Positions 43,094 to 50,966 of a stretch of DNA of 64,000 nucleotides are shown here, piece after piece. The stretch comes from Streptomyces griseus subsp. griseus. GTDB taxonomy: Bacteria > Actinomycetota > Actinomycetes > Streptomycetales > Streptomycetaceae. Positions within the stretch are counted from its first letter, which is position 1. Every line of letters begins with the position of its first letter. The notes under the pieces were generated by a model. The model had not been told where the DNA came from. It did not search any database and was given only the letters and a program-made list of their open reading frames with translations. The translations under genes and the position numbers were made by a program. The stretch covers positions 62,001 to 126,000 of the forward strand of contig NZ_JOJE01000014.1 in NCBI RefSeq assembly GCF_000720255.1. The letters are read 5' to 3'.

Positions 43094-44377
43094 ATGCCCG
43101 GACACAGGACAAAGGGGTTCTGCGCGTCGGCTCTGACACTCGCGCTCTGCGCGGTGCTGGCCGGCTGCGGGGGATCCGGGGAATCGGTCGGCGGCGGCAA
43201 GGTCGTGCTGCGCTACACGTGGTGGGGCAACCCCGACCGCGCGGAACGCACCGAACAGGCCGTCGCCCTGTTCGAGAAACAGCACCCGAACGTCACGGTG
43301 CAGACGTCGTTCTCCGGCTACGACGCCTACAAACAGAAGCTCGCCACCCAGGCCGCGGGCGGCGACGCCCCCGACGTGATGCAGCTCGACTACCGCCAGA
43401 TCGACCAGTACGCCTCCGGAGGCGTGTTGCTGGACCTGGCGAAAGAGAAGGCCACACTCCGCACCTCCGAGATCGACCCCGGCCTGCTCGGCACCGGCCG
43501 GGTCGACGGCGCGCAGTACGCCGTCCCGCAGGGCCGCGGCACCGAGACCGTCGTCTACGACGTCCAGGCGTGGAAGGCGTCCGGGGTGCCGCTACCGCGC
43601 CTGGGCTGGACCTGGACCGAATGGGCCGACGCCGTACGGGCGTTGGCGAGGAAGACCGGCAAGCCGGGGGCCACCGACCCCGGCCAGAGCGAGGACGCCT
43701 TCGAGGTGTGGCTGCGCGGTAGGGGCAAGGCCCTCTACACCAAGGACGGCAGGCTCGGCTTCACCACCGACGACCTCACCCGCTGGTGGACCTTCACCGA
43801 CGGTCTCCGCCGCGAGGGCGCCGTCTCCCCGGCCGAGCAGACCACCCAGCTCGACGGCTCCGTCGAGAACACCCCCCTCGGACGCGGCAAGGCCACCTCC
43901 GACACCAACTGGGACGCCCCGTCCAGCGGTTACCTCGCGATCGTCAAGGGCGGGGTGGCGCTGGCACCGATGCCGTCCGGGAAGGACGGCACACCCGGCC
44001 AGTACTTCAAGCCGTCGATGTTCCTCGGCGTCGCGGCCAACACCGGCCACCCGAAGGAGGCCGCCGAACTCGTCGACTTCATGATCAACAGCCGGGAGGC
44101 GGCGAAGATCCTCGGCGCCACCCGCGGCATCCCGGTCAACGAGACCATCCGCGAGGAGACCGCGTCCCAGCTGAAGGACTTCGACAAGACCGTCGCCGAC
44201 TTCCAGGCCTCCCTGGAAGGCACCCTGAAGGACCCGCCGCAGGCTCCGCCCTCGGGTGACAACGCCCTGCAGACCACCTTCCAGCGCGACTACGACCAGG
44301 TCTCCTACACGCGCATGTCGCCCCGCGAGGCGGCCGAGAACTACGTCACCGAGGCGAAGGCGGAGCTGAGGTCATGA
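43094..44377 (+). CDS. sugar ABC transporter substrate-binding lipoprotein
   Basis: A 427-residue family-1 solute-binding protein. The signal peptide ends with the lipobox LAGCGG (Cys ~ residue 25). Then YTWWGNPDRAERTEQAV, the standard WxG start of sugar-binding proteins, YKQKLATQAAGGDAPDVMQ and GKATSDTNWDAPSSGYLAI. It delivers a sugar to the permeases that follow. ATG 43094 has GAGGTGACC before it and overlaps nothing upstream. Confidence 0.93.
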   Translation: MPGHRTKGFCASALTLALCAVLAGCGGSGESVGGGKVVLRYTWWGNPDRAERTEQAVALFEKQHPNVTVQTSFSGYDAYKQKLATQAAGGDAPDVMQLDYRQIDQYASGGVLLDLAKEKATLRTSEIDPGLLGTGRVDGAQYAVPQGRGTETVVYDVQAWKASGVPLPRLGWTWTEWADAVRALARKTGKPGATDPGQSEDAFEVWLRGRGKALYTKDGRLGFTTDDLTRWWTFTDGLRREGAVSPAEQTTQLDGSVENTPLGRGKATSDTNWDAPSSGYLAIVKGGVALAPMPSGKDGTPGQYFKPSMFLGVAANTGHPKEAAELVDFMINSREAAKILGATRGIPVNETIREETASQLKDFDKTVADFQASLEGTLKDPPQAPPSGDNALQTTFQRDYDQVSYTRMSPREAAENYVTEAKAELRS

Positions 44378-45327
44378 CCACCACCGACATCCCCGCACCC
44401 ACCGCACGCCCGTACCAACCGGCCGGCACCCCGAAACGCCGCCCCAAGCGCGAACGTGAGGGCGCCGCCTGGGTGTTCCTCTCCCCGTGGGTGCTCGGCG
44501 CGATCGTCCTCACGCTGCTGCCGATGGCCGTGTCGCTGTACCTCTCGTTCACCGACTACGACCTGTTCAACCCGCCCCGCTGGGTGGGCCTGCGCAACTA
44601 CGTGCAGATGTTCACCGAGGACCCCCGCTACTGGCGGTCGGTCATCACCACCCTGACGTACGTCGTCATCGCCGTTCCCCTGCAACTGGCCCTCGCGCTC
44701 CTCGTCGCCCTCGCCCTGAAGTCCATGAAGCGCGGCCGGGCCTTCTACCGCTCGGCCTTCTACGCCCCTTCGCTGCTCGGCGCCTCCATGTCGATCGCCC
44801 TCGTGTGGCGGGCGCTCTTCAACGACGGCGGAACCGTCGACAACCTGCTCGGCACCGGCGGCTGGGTCAACAAGCCGGGCTGGGCGCTGCTCGCCGTGGC
44901 GCTGCTGACGGTGTGGCAGTTCGGCGCGCCCATGGTCATCTTCCTCGCCGGTCTCCAGCAGATCCCCGCCGAGCTCTACGAGGCGGCCGCCGTCGACGGT
45001 GCCGGACGATGGCGGCAGTTCAGGTCGGTCACCGTGCCGATGCTGTCCCCGGTGCTCTTCTTCAACCTGGTCCTCCAGACCATCCAGGCCTTCCAGGTCT
45101 TCACCCCCGCCTTCGCCGTCAGCGCGGGCAAGGGCGGCCCCGCCGACTCGACCCTCGTCTACACCATGTACCTCTACGACCGCGGCTTCGTCGCCTCCCA
45201 CATGGGCTACGCCTCCGCCATGGCATGGGTGCTGCTGCTCGTCATCGGAGCCGTCACCGCGGTGCTGTTCCGCACCTCGCGCTCCTGGGTCTTCTACGCG
45301 TCCGACGCAGATGGGGGAGTCCGATGA
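44374..45327 (+). CDS. sugar ABC transporter permease (MalF/UgpA type)
   Basis: A 317-residue permease with six spans and an N-terminal basic arm (PKRRPKREREGAAWVFL). The EAA loop is AELYEAAAVDGAGRWRQF, the ATPase contact. ATGA overlap with the binding protein. No ATPase gene lies in the operon; Streptomyces sugar importers of this class usually share the MsiK ATPase. Confidence 0.93.
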   Translation: MTTTDIPAPTARPYQPAGTPKRRPKREREGAAWVFLSPWVLGAIVLTLLPMAVSLYLSFTDYDLFNPPRWVGLRNYVQMFTEDPRYWRSVITTLTYVVIAVPLQLALALLVALALKSMKRGRAFYRSAFYAPSLLGASMSIALVWRALFNDGGTVDNLLGTGGWVNKPGWALLAVALLTVWQFGAPMVIFLAGLQQIPAELYEAAAVDGAGRWRQFRSVTVPMLSPVLFFNLVLQTIQAFQVFTPAFAVSAGKGGPADSTLVYTMYLYDRGFVASHMGYASAMAWVLLLVIGAVTAVLFRTSRSWVFYASDADGGVR

Positions 45328-46190
45328 CCACCGTATCGACCTCCGTGTCCCGCAAACCCGTTCGCTGGGGGCGGCTCGCCCTGCACCTCGGCTGCCTGGC
45401 CGCCCTGCTGATCATGCTCTACCCGCTGGCCTGGCTGCTCGCCACCTCGCTCAAGCCCGCCGACGAGGTGATCGCCAGCCTGAACCTGCTGCCCAGCCAC
45501 CTGGAGTGGTCGAACTACAAGACGGCCTTCGAGGGCGTCAACGACGTCTCCATATGGCGGCTGCTGTCCAACTCCCTGCTGATCGCGGGCGGCGCGGTCC
45601 TCGGCAACGTCATCAGCTGCTCGCTCGCCGCCTACGCCTTCGCCCGCCTCAGGTTCCGTATGCGGGGACCCCTGTTCGCCTTCATGATCGCCACGATCAT
45701 GCTGCCGCACCACGCCGTGCTGATCCCGCAGTACATCATCTTCAACCAGCTCGGCCTGGTGAACACCTACTGGCCACTGATCCTGCCGAAGTTCCTCGCC
45801 ACGGAGGCGTTCTTCGTCTTCCTCATCGTGCAGTTCATGCGGGGCCTCCCGCGCGAACTGGAGGAGGCGGCCCGCATCGACGGCTGCGGTCCCTTCCGAA
45901 GCTTCTTCCAGGTGGTGCTGCCGCTCACCCGGCCCGCGCTGATCACCACCGCGATCTTCACCTTCATCTGGACGTGGAACGACTTCTTCACCCAGCTCAT
46001 CTACCTCTTCGACCCCGAGAAGTTCACCCTCACCCTCGCCCTGCGATCCTTCGTGGACGCCTCCAGCCAGTCGGCGTTCGGCCCCATGTTCGCGATGTCG
46101 GTGATCGCGCTGCTGCCGATCGTGCTGTTCTTCCTCGCCTTCCAGAGGTTCCTGGTCGAGGGCATGGCCAGCTCCGGATTGAAGGGGTGA
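45324..46190 (+). CDS. sugar ABC transporter permease (MalG/UgpE type)
   Basis: A 288-residue partner permease. The EAA motif is ELEEAARIDGCGPFRSF, and the C-terminal spans include SVIALLPIVLFFLAFQRFLV. ATG 45324 overlaps the previous stop by ATGA. With the preceding two genes it forms the sugar importer. Confidence 0.93.
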   Translation: MTTVSTSVSRKPVRWGRLALHLGCLAALLIMLYPLAWLLATSLKPADEVIASLNLLPSHLEWSNYKTAFEGVNDVSIWRLLSNSLLIAGGAVLGNVISCSLAAYAFARLRFRMRGPLFAFMIATIMLPHHAVLIPQYIIFNQLGLVNTYWPLILPKFLATEAFFVFLIVQFMRGLPRELEEAARIDGCGPFRSFFQVVLPLTRPALITTAIFTFIWTWNDFFTQLIYLFDPEKFTLTLALRSFVDASSQSAFGPMFAMSVIALLPIVLFFLAFQRFLVEGMASSGLKG

Positions 46191-46810
46191 GCGGCGTGCG
46201 GACACGCGAGCCGGGTGAGGTCTTCGGACCCCGGACGACCCTCTTCGCCGACATGCTGAGCGTCGGCCTGGCCACGGCGGTGACTTGCCTGCCCCTCCTG
46301 ACCGCACCGGCGGCGCTGTCCACCGCGTGCGCGGTGCTGCGGGGCGCGGGGGAGGGCCGACCGGCCACCGCCGGACGCTACTTCGCGCTGCTACGACAGC
46401 GGCTGCGGGCCGGTGACCTGGTCGCCGGGGCCGTCGCCCTCGCGGGTGTGCTGCTGGGCGCGGCGGACCTCGCGCTGGCCGGAGCGGGGCTGCCGGGGGC
46501 ATCGCTGTTCGCCGTGCCGGCCGCGTCGATCTGCGCGGGCGCCACGGTCGTGGGCCTGAGGGCAATCGCGCGCCCCGAGTCCCTCACCGACTGGCGGTCG
46601 GCGGTCCGCGCTGCCGCCCGGGACTCCGTACGGGACGCGGGCGGCAGCGCGCTGGTGCTGCTGGCGGTGATCACCGCCGCGCTGTGCGCCTGGATGCTGC
46701 TGCCGCTCGCCTTCCTGGCGCCGGGGCCGCTGGCACTCGCGCTCACCGGGATCGACGTACGCCACGCCGCCGCCCGCACGGGAAGGGAGGACGTGCGGGA
46801 GACGGCGTGA
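46187..46810 (+). CDS. YesL/DUF624-like membrane protein
   Basis: A 207-residue protein with five or six hydrophobic segments (SVGLATAVTCLPLLTAPAAL, LVAGAVALAGVLLGAADLAL, LVLLAVITAALCAWMLLPLA). Layout and operon place match the DUF624/YesL proteins that accompany sugar ABC permeases in many bacteria; a helper or accessory role is presumed. GTG 46187 overlaps the permease stop by GTGA. It ends six bases before the convergent secreted-protein stop. Confidence 0.7.
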   Translation: MSGVRTREPGEVFGPRTTLFADMLSVGLATAVTCLPLLTAPAALSTACAVLRGAGEGRPATAGRYFALLRQRLRAGDLVAGAVALAGVLLGAADLALAGAGLPGASLFAVPAASICAGATVVGLRAIARPESLTDWRSAVRAAARDSVRDAGGSALVLLAVITAALCAWMLLPLAFLAPGPLALALTGIDVRHAAARTGREDVRETA

Positions 46811-46815
46811 GCCGG

Positions 46816-47388
46816 TCACCAGGTGTGGGCGACGTCCACCACGATGTGGTCGGTCAGCACCTGCACACGGAAGGGCAGCCGGGCGCGGACCCCCAGGCCG
46901 ACCTGAGTGTCGCCCTCGAAGCTGACCCCGTACTTGGCGTCCCGGAAGGTGCGGTACCCGGTGAGGTTCACGCCCGGGAGGGGACGGCCGGACGCCCCGG
47001 GGTACGAGGCCTGCCCGGTCTCGGGGTCGTACGCCGGGGCGTGCACCCGCAGCTCGAGGATGGCGCCGCCACTGACCGGCACCTCGCGGCCCGACCCGTC
47101 CAAGTAGAAGTGGTCGACGTACCCGACGGAGTACCCCAGCTCCCCGGCGCCCGCGCCGGGGATGTCGAAGACGAGCCGGTCGTAGCAGTCGTGGCGGCCG
47201 GTCCTGATGTTCTTCAGTGGCTTGGCGGTGGAAGCGGTGAACGACTTGTCGACGCTGCCCCAGCCGGTGGGGCAGGCGGTGGCCGCCGTGGTGGCGGCGA
47301 CCGGAGTGGCTTCGGCCGGCACCGCCGCCACCGCGAGTGTCGCGGTCATGAGAGCGGCGGCGGCCCATGCGGTTCTGGTACGGATCAC
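46816..47388 (-). CDS. secreted AMIN-like domain protein
   Basis: A 190-residue exported protein. The signal MIRTRTAWAAAALMTATLAV ends near AEA-TPV (residue ~28). The mature part has TACPTGWGSVDKSF, IRTGRHDCYDRLVFDIPG and YSVGYVDHFYLDGSGR, the pattern of Streptomyces proteins annotated as AMIN-like; AMIN-type domains localise to the envelope, but the role here is unknown. Two Cys (near 39 and 67) may be disulfide-bonded. Confidence 0.8.
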   Translation of the reverse strand: MIRTRTAWAAAALMTATLAVAAVPAEATPVAATTAATACPTGWGSVDKSFTASTAKPLKNIRTGRHDCYDRLVFDIPGAGAGELGYSVGYVDHFYLDGSGREVPVSGGAILELRVHAPAYDPETGQASYPGASGRPLPGVNLTGYRTFRDAKYGVSFEGDTQVGLGVRARLPFRVQVLTDHIVVDVAHTW

Positions 47389-47780
47389 GATGTCCCCCCG
47401 GGGTGTGCGGGTGTGTTGTCAGATGGGACACTCCGGACGCCCCAATGGTTGCACCGTTTCCGGCATCCCTCCGACGGGTGGTGTGCCGTCACTCTCCGGT
47501 GGACAGCCGTCTCTGCGGGTGCCCACCGACCGCTAGGGTGTCGCAGGCGGGACGGGGACGACAACGAAGAGGCGGGGCGGCCTGTAGACGGTCGTGGGGA
47601 CGGGGGAGCCCTGAGCGGCGGAACCAGGAGTGCGTCGGGAAACAGCAGGGGGCGGCGGGGTGTACCTCCGCTGTGTCCCGACCTCAACTCGCCCAGGACG
47701 CCCGGACGTCGCCGGACCGGCTGGCTGACGAGGCGCCTCGCTCCGCTGTGCGGGAGGTGGCTCGTCCGGTAGGGCGGCCG

Positions 47781-47938
47781 GTGATTCGAGTCGGAGATTC
47801 GTCGGCAGTAGGCGGCGCCTTTGTCGAGGACCTCGTCGGCGGTCTTCGTCCAGACGAATGGCGCGGGTGCTCGTTCCAGTCGGCGAGCCAGGCGCGGGTG
47901 TCGCGTTCGAGGGCCTGGACGAAGCGGTGGACACCTCG
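47781..47938 (-). pseudogene. IS630-family transposase C-terminal remnant with frameshift
   Basis: Minus-strand translation from 47938 gives RGVHRFVQALERDTRAWLAD then WNEHPR, which matches the C-terminal part of IS630-type transposases. Continuing in the neighbouring frame gives PFVWTKTADEVLDKGAAYCR and RISDSNH, the typical end of the same proteins. Restoring one C in the HPRPF codons joins the two, so a single-base deletion broke it. No terminal inverted repeats are visible. Only ~50 residues remain. Confidence 0.75.
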
Positions 47939-48160
47939 CTCCGGACGGCCTGTCCGACGAGTCGTCGTGCGGTGACGCACCCAGCCCTCCAGCACGACCC
48001 GTCGGGCATCGGTCACCGCAAGGGCGGAATCTTCGGACCCGGACGACTCATACCGAACCCACGGCGAATCCCCGACTCAGGTCGCCAGGCGGACCCGAGG
48101 CCCGACCGGCACCGGGCAGCGGAGGATATGCGCATGAGCAGGCTGAGCTGCGAGGTCGGG

Positions 48161-48166
48161 TACTGT
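48161..48166 (+). promoter_or_regulatory. -10 box of the LacI gene, probable leaderless start
   Basis: TACTGT ends 7 bases before GTG 48174, so transcription would begin at or next to the start codon. There is no Shine-Dalgarno sequence between them. The -35 region is not convincing. Confidence 0.45.
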
Positions 48167-48173
48167 AACGGCC

Positions 48174-49187
48174 GTGGGAGAGCGGGCGACCATCGGCGAT
48201 GTCGCGGTCCGAGCCGGGGTGGGCGTCGGCACGGTTTCGCGCGTCCTGAACGACAGCCGGAATGTCAGCGAGGACACCCGCGAGCGGGTGCTGCGGGTGA
48301 TCCGGGATCTGGACTACCGCCCCAACCGGCGGGCTCGCGCCCTGTCCACGGGACGCACCCAGAGCATCGCCGTCATCGCTCCCTTCGCCACCGAGCCGTC
48401 GGTCGTCGAGCGGCTGCGCGGCATCTCACACGTGCTGCACGGCAGCGACCACGACCTCACTCTGCTCGACGTGGCCACACCGGATCAGCGTGATCAGCAG
48501 TATCGGGCGGTGGCGGCCGGGGACCGCTTCGACGGGCTGCTGGCCATCTCGCTCTCTCCGACCGACGACGACGCGAAGCAGCTGGCACGGGCCGGTCTGC
48601 CCACGGTGCTGCTGGACTGTGAACACCCGGACCTGCCACGTGTGGTGATCGACGACGTGCGCGGCGGCATGCTGGCGACGCGTCATCTGCTGCAACTCGG
48701 CCATCGTCGGATCGCGTTCATGGGCGAGGTCGCCGACGATCGTTTCCGTTTCAGCGCGAGCGCCCGTCGGCGCGAGGGCTGCGAACTGGCGCTGCAGGCG
48801 CACGGCCTTGCGCTGGAGGAGCCGTACGTCCGGGTCGGACCCCACGGCCGCGCGGTGGCGCACCGCCTCACCGACGAGTTGCTGGCCCTTCCGGAGCCCC
48901 CGAGCGCGATCGTCACCGCGTCCGACACCCAGGCGCTGGGGGTGATCGAAGCGGCGAGTTCGGCGGGCTTGAGGATCCCTCAGGAACTGTCCGTCGTCGG
49001 CTTCGACGACCTCGACGTGGCGGCCTACGTCGGGCTGACCACGGTACGCCAGCCCCTGCGCACCAGCGGTGGGATCGCCGCGCGCCTGCTGCTGGAACGC
49101 ATCGGCCGGCCCCTTGGGGACCCCCTCGAGCAGATGCTGGAACTGGAGCTCGTGCCTCGGCGTACGACAGCCGCCGCGGGAGCCTGA
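48174..49187 (+). CDS. LacI-family transcriptional regulator beside levansucrase
   Basis: A 337-residue repressor. The HTH is ATIGDVAVRAGVGVGTVSRVL and the hinge helix includes RRARALSTGRTQ. The effector domain includes PTVLLDCEHPDLPRVVIDDV and ELSVVGFDDLDVAAYVGLTT, the C-terminal dimer contact. GTG 48174 starts the HTH directly. Its neighbour on the same strand is a levansucrase 177 bases downstream, so sucrose or fructan control is the natural guess. Its own end carries a hairpin. Confidence 0.93.
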   Translation: MGERATIGDVAVRAGVGVGTVSRVLNDSRNVSEDTRERVLRVIRDLDYRPNRRARALSTGRTQSIAVIAPFATEPSVVERLRGISHVLHGSDHDLTLLDVATPDQRDQQYRAVAAGDRFDGLLAISLSPTDDDAKQLARAGLPTVLLDCEHPDLPRVVIDDVRGGMLATRHLLQLGHRRIAFMGEVADDRFRFSASARRREGCELALQAHGLALEEPYVRVGPHGRAVAHRLTDELLALPEPPSAIVTASDTQALGVIEAASSAGLRIPQELSVVGFDDLDVAAYVGLTTVRQPLRTSGGIAARLLLERIGRPLGDPLEQMLELELVPRRTTAAAGA

Positions 49188-49210
49188 TCCGCGGTACGCC
49201 GACGGATCAG
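49184..49210 (+). terminator. hairpin at the end of the LacI gene
   Basis: CTGATCCG (49184-49191, including the stop codon) and CGGATCAG (49203-49210) form a perfect 8-bp stem with an 11-base loop, then TTTCC. The levansucrase therefore probably has its own promoter. Confidence 0.55.
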
Positions 49211-49299
49211 TTTCCACGATCTTCCACAGCGCAACTCCAACCGCTGCTCATATCTGAAACTCCGCCTCACAAGTGCGCTGTTTCGCAGGGGCATTGAGG

Positions 49300-49305
49300 T
49301 ACTGT
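49300..49305 (+). promoter_or_regulatory. possible -10 box of the levansucrase gene
   Basis: TACTGT at 49300-49305, followed by C then AACG, resembles the sequence before the neighbouring LacI gene (TACTGT then AACG directly). No standard -35 hexamer lies upstream. The predicted leader would be about 53 bases. Confidence 0.35.
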
Positions 49306-49364
49306 CAACGATGGAACCGGATCCACAGCTTCCATTCGTTCCCTCTTCCCCCCAAGGGTGACGT

Positions 49365-50699
49365 ATGTACAGAGCACGACGAGTGCTGCTCCGGCTGACG
49401 ACGGGTCTGGCAGCCCTCGCGACGCTGAGCGGCATCGCTACTCCCGCTTCCGCCTCCCCCCACGAACCGTCCCGGACCGGGACACGGCAGTACAGCGCCG
49501 ACGACGACTACACAGCCGTGTGGTCCCGCGCGGACGCCCTGAAACTCCGGCAGGACAGGACCAACACCGCCCCTCGCGTGTCGCCCGACTTCCCGGTGAT
49601 GACCGACAAGGTGTGGGTGTGGGACACCTGGCCGCTCACCAAGCTCACCACCCAGACCGCCACCTACAAGGGCTGGCACGTCATCTTCTCGCTGACGGCT
49701 CCACGCTCGGTGCCGTTCGGTGACCGGCACTGGTACGCGAAGATCGGCTACTTCTACTCGCGTGACGCCAAGAGCTGGAAGTACGGCGGCGACCTGTTCC
49801 AGCCGGGCACCTCGTTCGGGTCACGTGAGTGGGCCGGCTCGGCGGCGCTCATCGGCGACAAGGTGTACTCCTTCTACACCGCCTCCGGGCGCGACGACGG
49901 CGGGGTCGACCCCAACGACGCCCTGCAGCGTCTGGCGCAGGCGACCGGCAAGATCCACGCGGACAAGAACCGCGTGTGGTTCACCGGCTTCCAGGACCAC
50001 CGCATCATCGCCCAGGCCGACGGCAAGCTGTACCAGACCCTCGAACAGTCGCAGCAAGGCCCGATCATCTACGCCTTCCGTGACCCGTTCGTCTTCCGCG
50101 ACCCGCGGGACCGCAAGGTCCACCTGCTGTTCGAGGGCAACACGGGCGGTGCCGCGGGCACGTACCAGTGCACCAAGCGAGACATAGGTGATGTCCCGGC
50201 CGGCCACGAGGTGCCGGAGGACGCGAAGTACTACACGGGCAACATCGGGCTGGCCACGGCCGACGGCGACAGCATGGAGAACTGGAAGCTCCAGCCCCCG
50301 TTGCTCTCGGCCAACTGCGTGAACCAGCAGACCGAACGGCCGCACCTGGTCATCCGCGGCGGCAAGTACTACCTGTTCACGATCAGCCACAAGTTCACGT
50401 TCGCGCCGGGGCTGAGCGGCTGGGACGGCCTCTACGGGTTCGTCGGCGCGGGGCTGCGCAGCGACTACCGGCCGCTCAACGGCAGCGCGCTGGTCCTGGG
50501 CAACCCCGAGGACGCCCCGACACAGCAGTACTCGCACTACGTGATGCCCAACGGGCTGGTGGAGAGCTTCATCGACACGGTCCCGACCGCCGACGGCGGG
50601 ACCCGCTTCGGCGGCACCCTCGCACGCACGCTCGCGCTGTCTCTGAAGGACGACCGGACGAAGCTGGTCGGCCAGTTGGGCTACGGCTTCATACCGTAA
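49365..50699 (+). CDS. secreted GH68 levansucrase/inulosucrase-family enzyme
   Basis: A 444-residue exported glycosyltransferase. The signal peptide (LLRLTTGLAALATLSGIATP) is cleaved near ASA-S. The GH68 catalytic triad is visible: nucleophile Asp87 in VWVWDTWPL, stabiliser Asp240 in FRDPFVF and acid/base Glu324 in QTERPHLV. It would split sucrose and polymerise or release fructose outside the cell. ATG 49365 follows AAGGGTGACGT. A strong terminator follows. The upstream LacI gene likely senses a sucrose-derived sugar. Confidence 0.93.
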   Translation: MYRARRVLLRLTTGLAALATLSGIATPASASPHEPSRTGTRQYSADDDYTAVWSRADALKLRQDRTNTAPRVSPDFPVMTDKVWVWDTWPLTKLTTQTATYKGWHVIFSLTAPRSVPFGDRHWYAKIGYFYSRDAKSWKYGGDLFQPGTSFGSREWAGSAALIGDKVYSFYTASGRDDGGVDPNDALQRLAQATGKIHADKNRVWFTGFQDHRIIAQADGKLYQTLEQSQQGPIIYAFRDPFVFRDPRDRKVHLLFEGNTGGAAGTYQCTKRDIGDVPAGHEVPEDAKYYTGNIGLATADGDSMENWKLQPPLLSANCVNQQTERPHLVIRGGKYYLFTISHKFTFAPGLSGWDGLYGFVGAGLRSDYRPLNGSALVLGNPEDAPTQQYSHYVMPNGLVESFIDTVPTADGGTRFGGTLARTLALSLKDDRTKLVGQLGYGFIP

Positions 50700-50720
50700 T
50701 CCCGTCTGAGCGTCGGGGGA

Positions 50721-50751
50721 GGGGGGCGGCTAGTGCGATCAGCCGCCCCCC
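50721..50751. terminator. terminator after levansucrase
   Basis: GGGGGGCGGCT (50721-50731) and AGCCGCCCCCC (50741-50751) form a perfect 11-bp stem with a 9-base loop. It lies between the levansucrase end and the convergent GH15 gene. Confidence 0.8.
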
Positions 50752-50966
50752 TGTCCGTCGTGGCACTGCTCGCCTGCGGGTGAGGGGGAGCAGCCATACG
50801 CTCTGAATGGCCCGAACTGTGGCGAGGGCGACGGACAACGCGAGAAATCACCACTTCTTGGCTTCACGGGGGTTACGGACCATCCGCGGGTCGGGCACAA
50901 AGGGCACTACGGACCGGCGCCCGCCCCACTCGGGCGCCGGTCCCCCCGCAGTCGTCCGAGGCACCT

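Larger units (their letters stand above)
47389..48173. other. 785-bp region, no intact gene, one transposase scrap
   Basis: No frame with good codon bias and a family match runs through this stretch. The middle (47781-47938) holds an IS630-type transposase remnant on the minus strand, listed separately. The right end contains a TACTGT -10-like box before the LacI gene. Confidence 0.5.
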
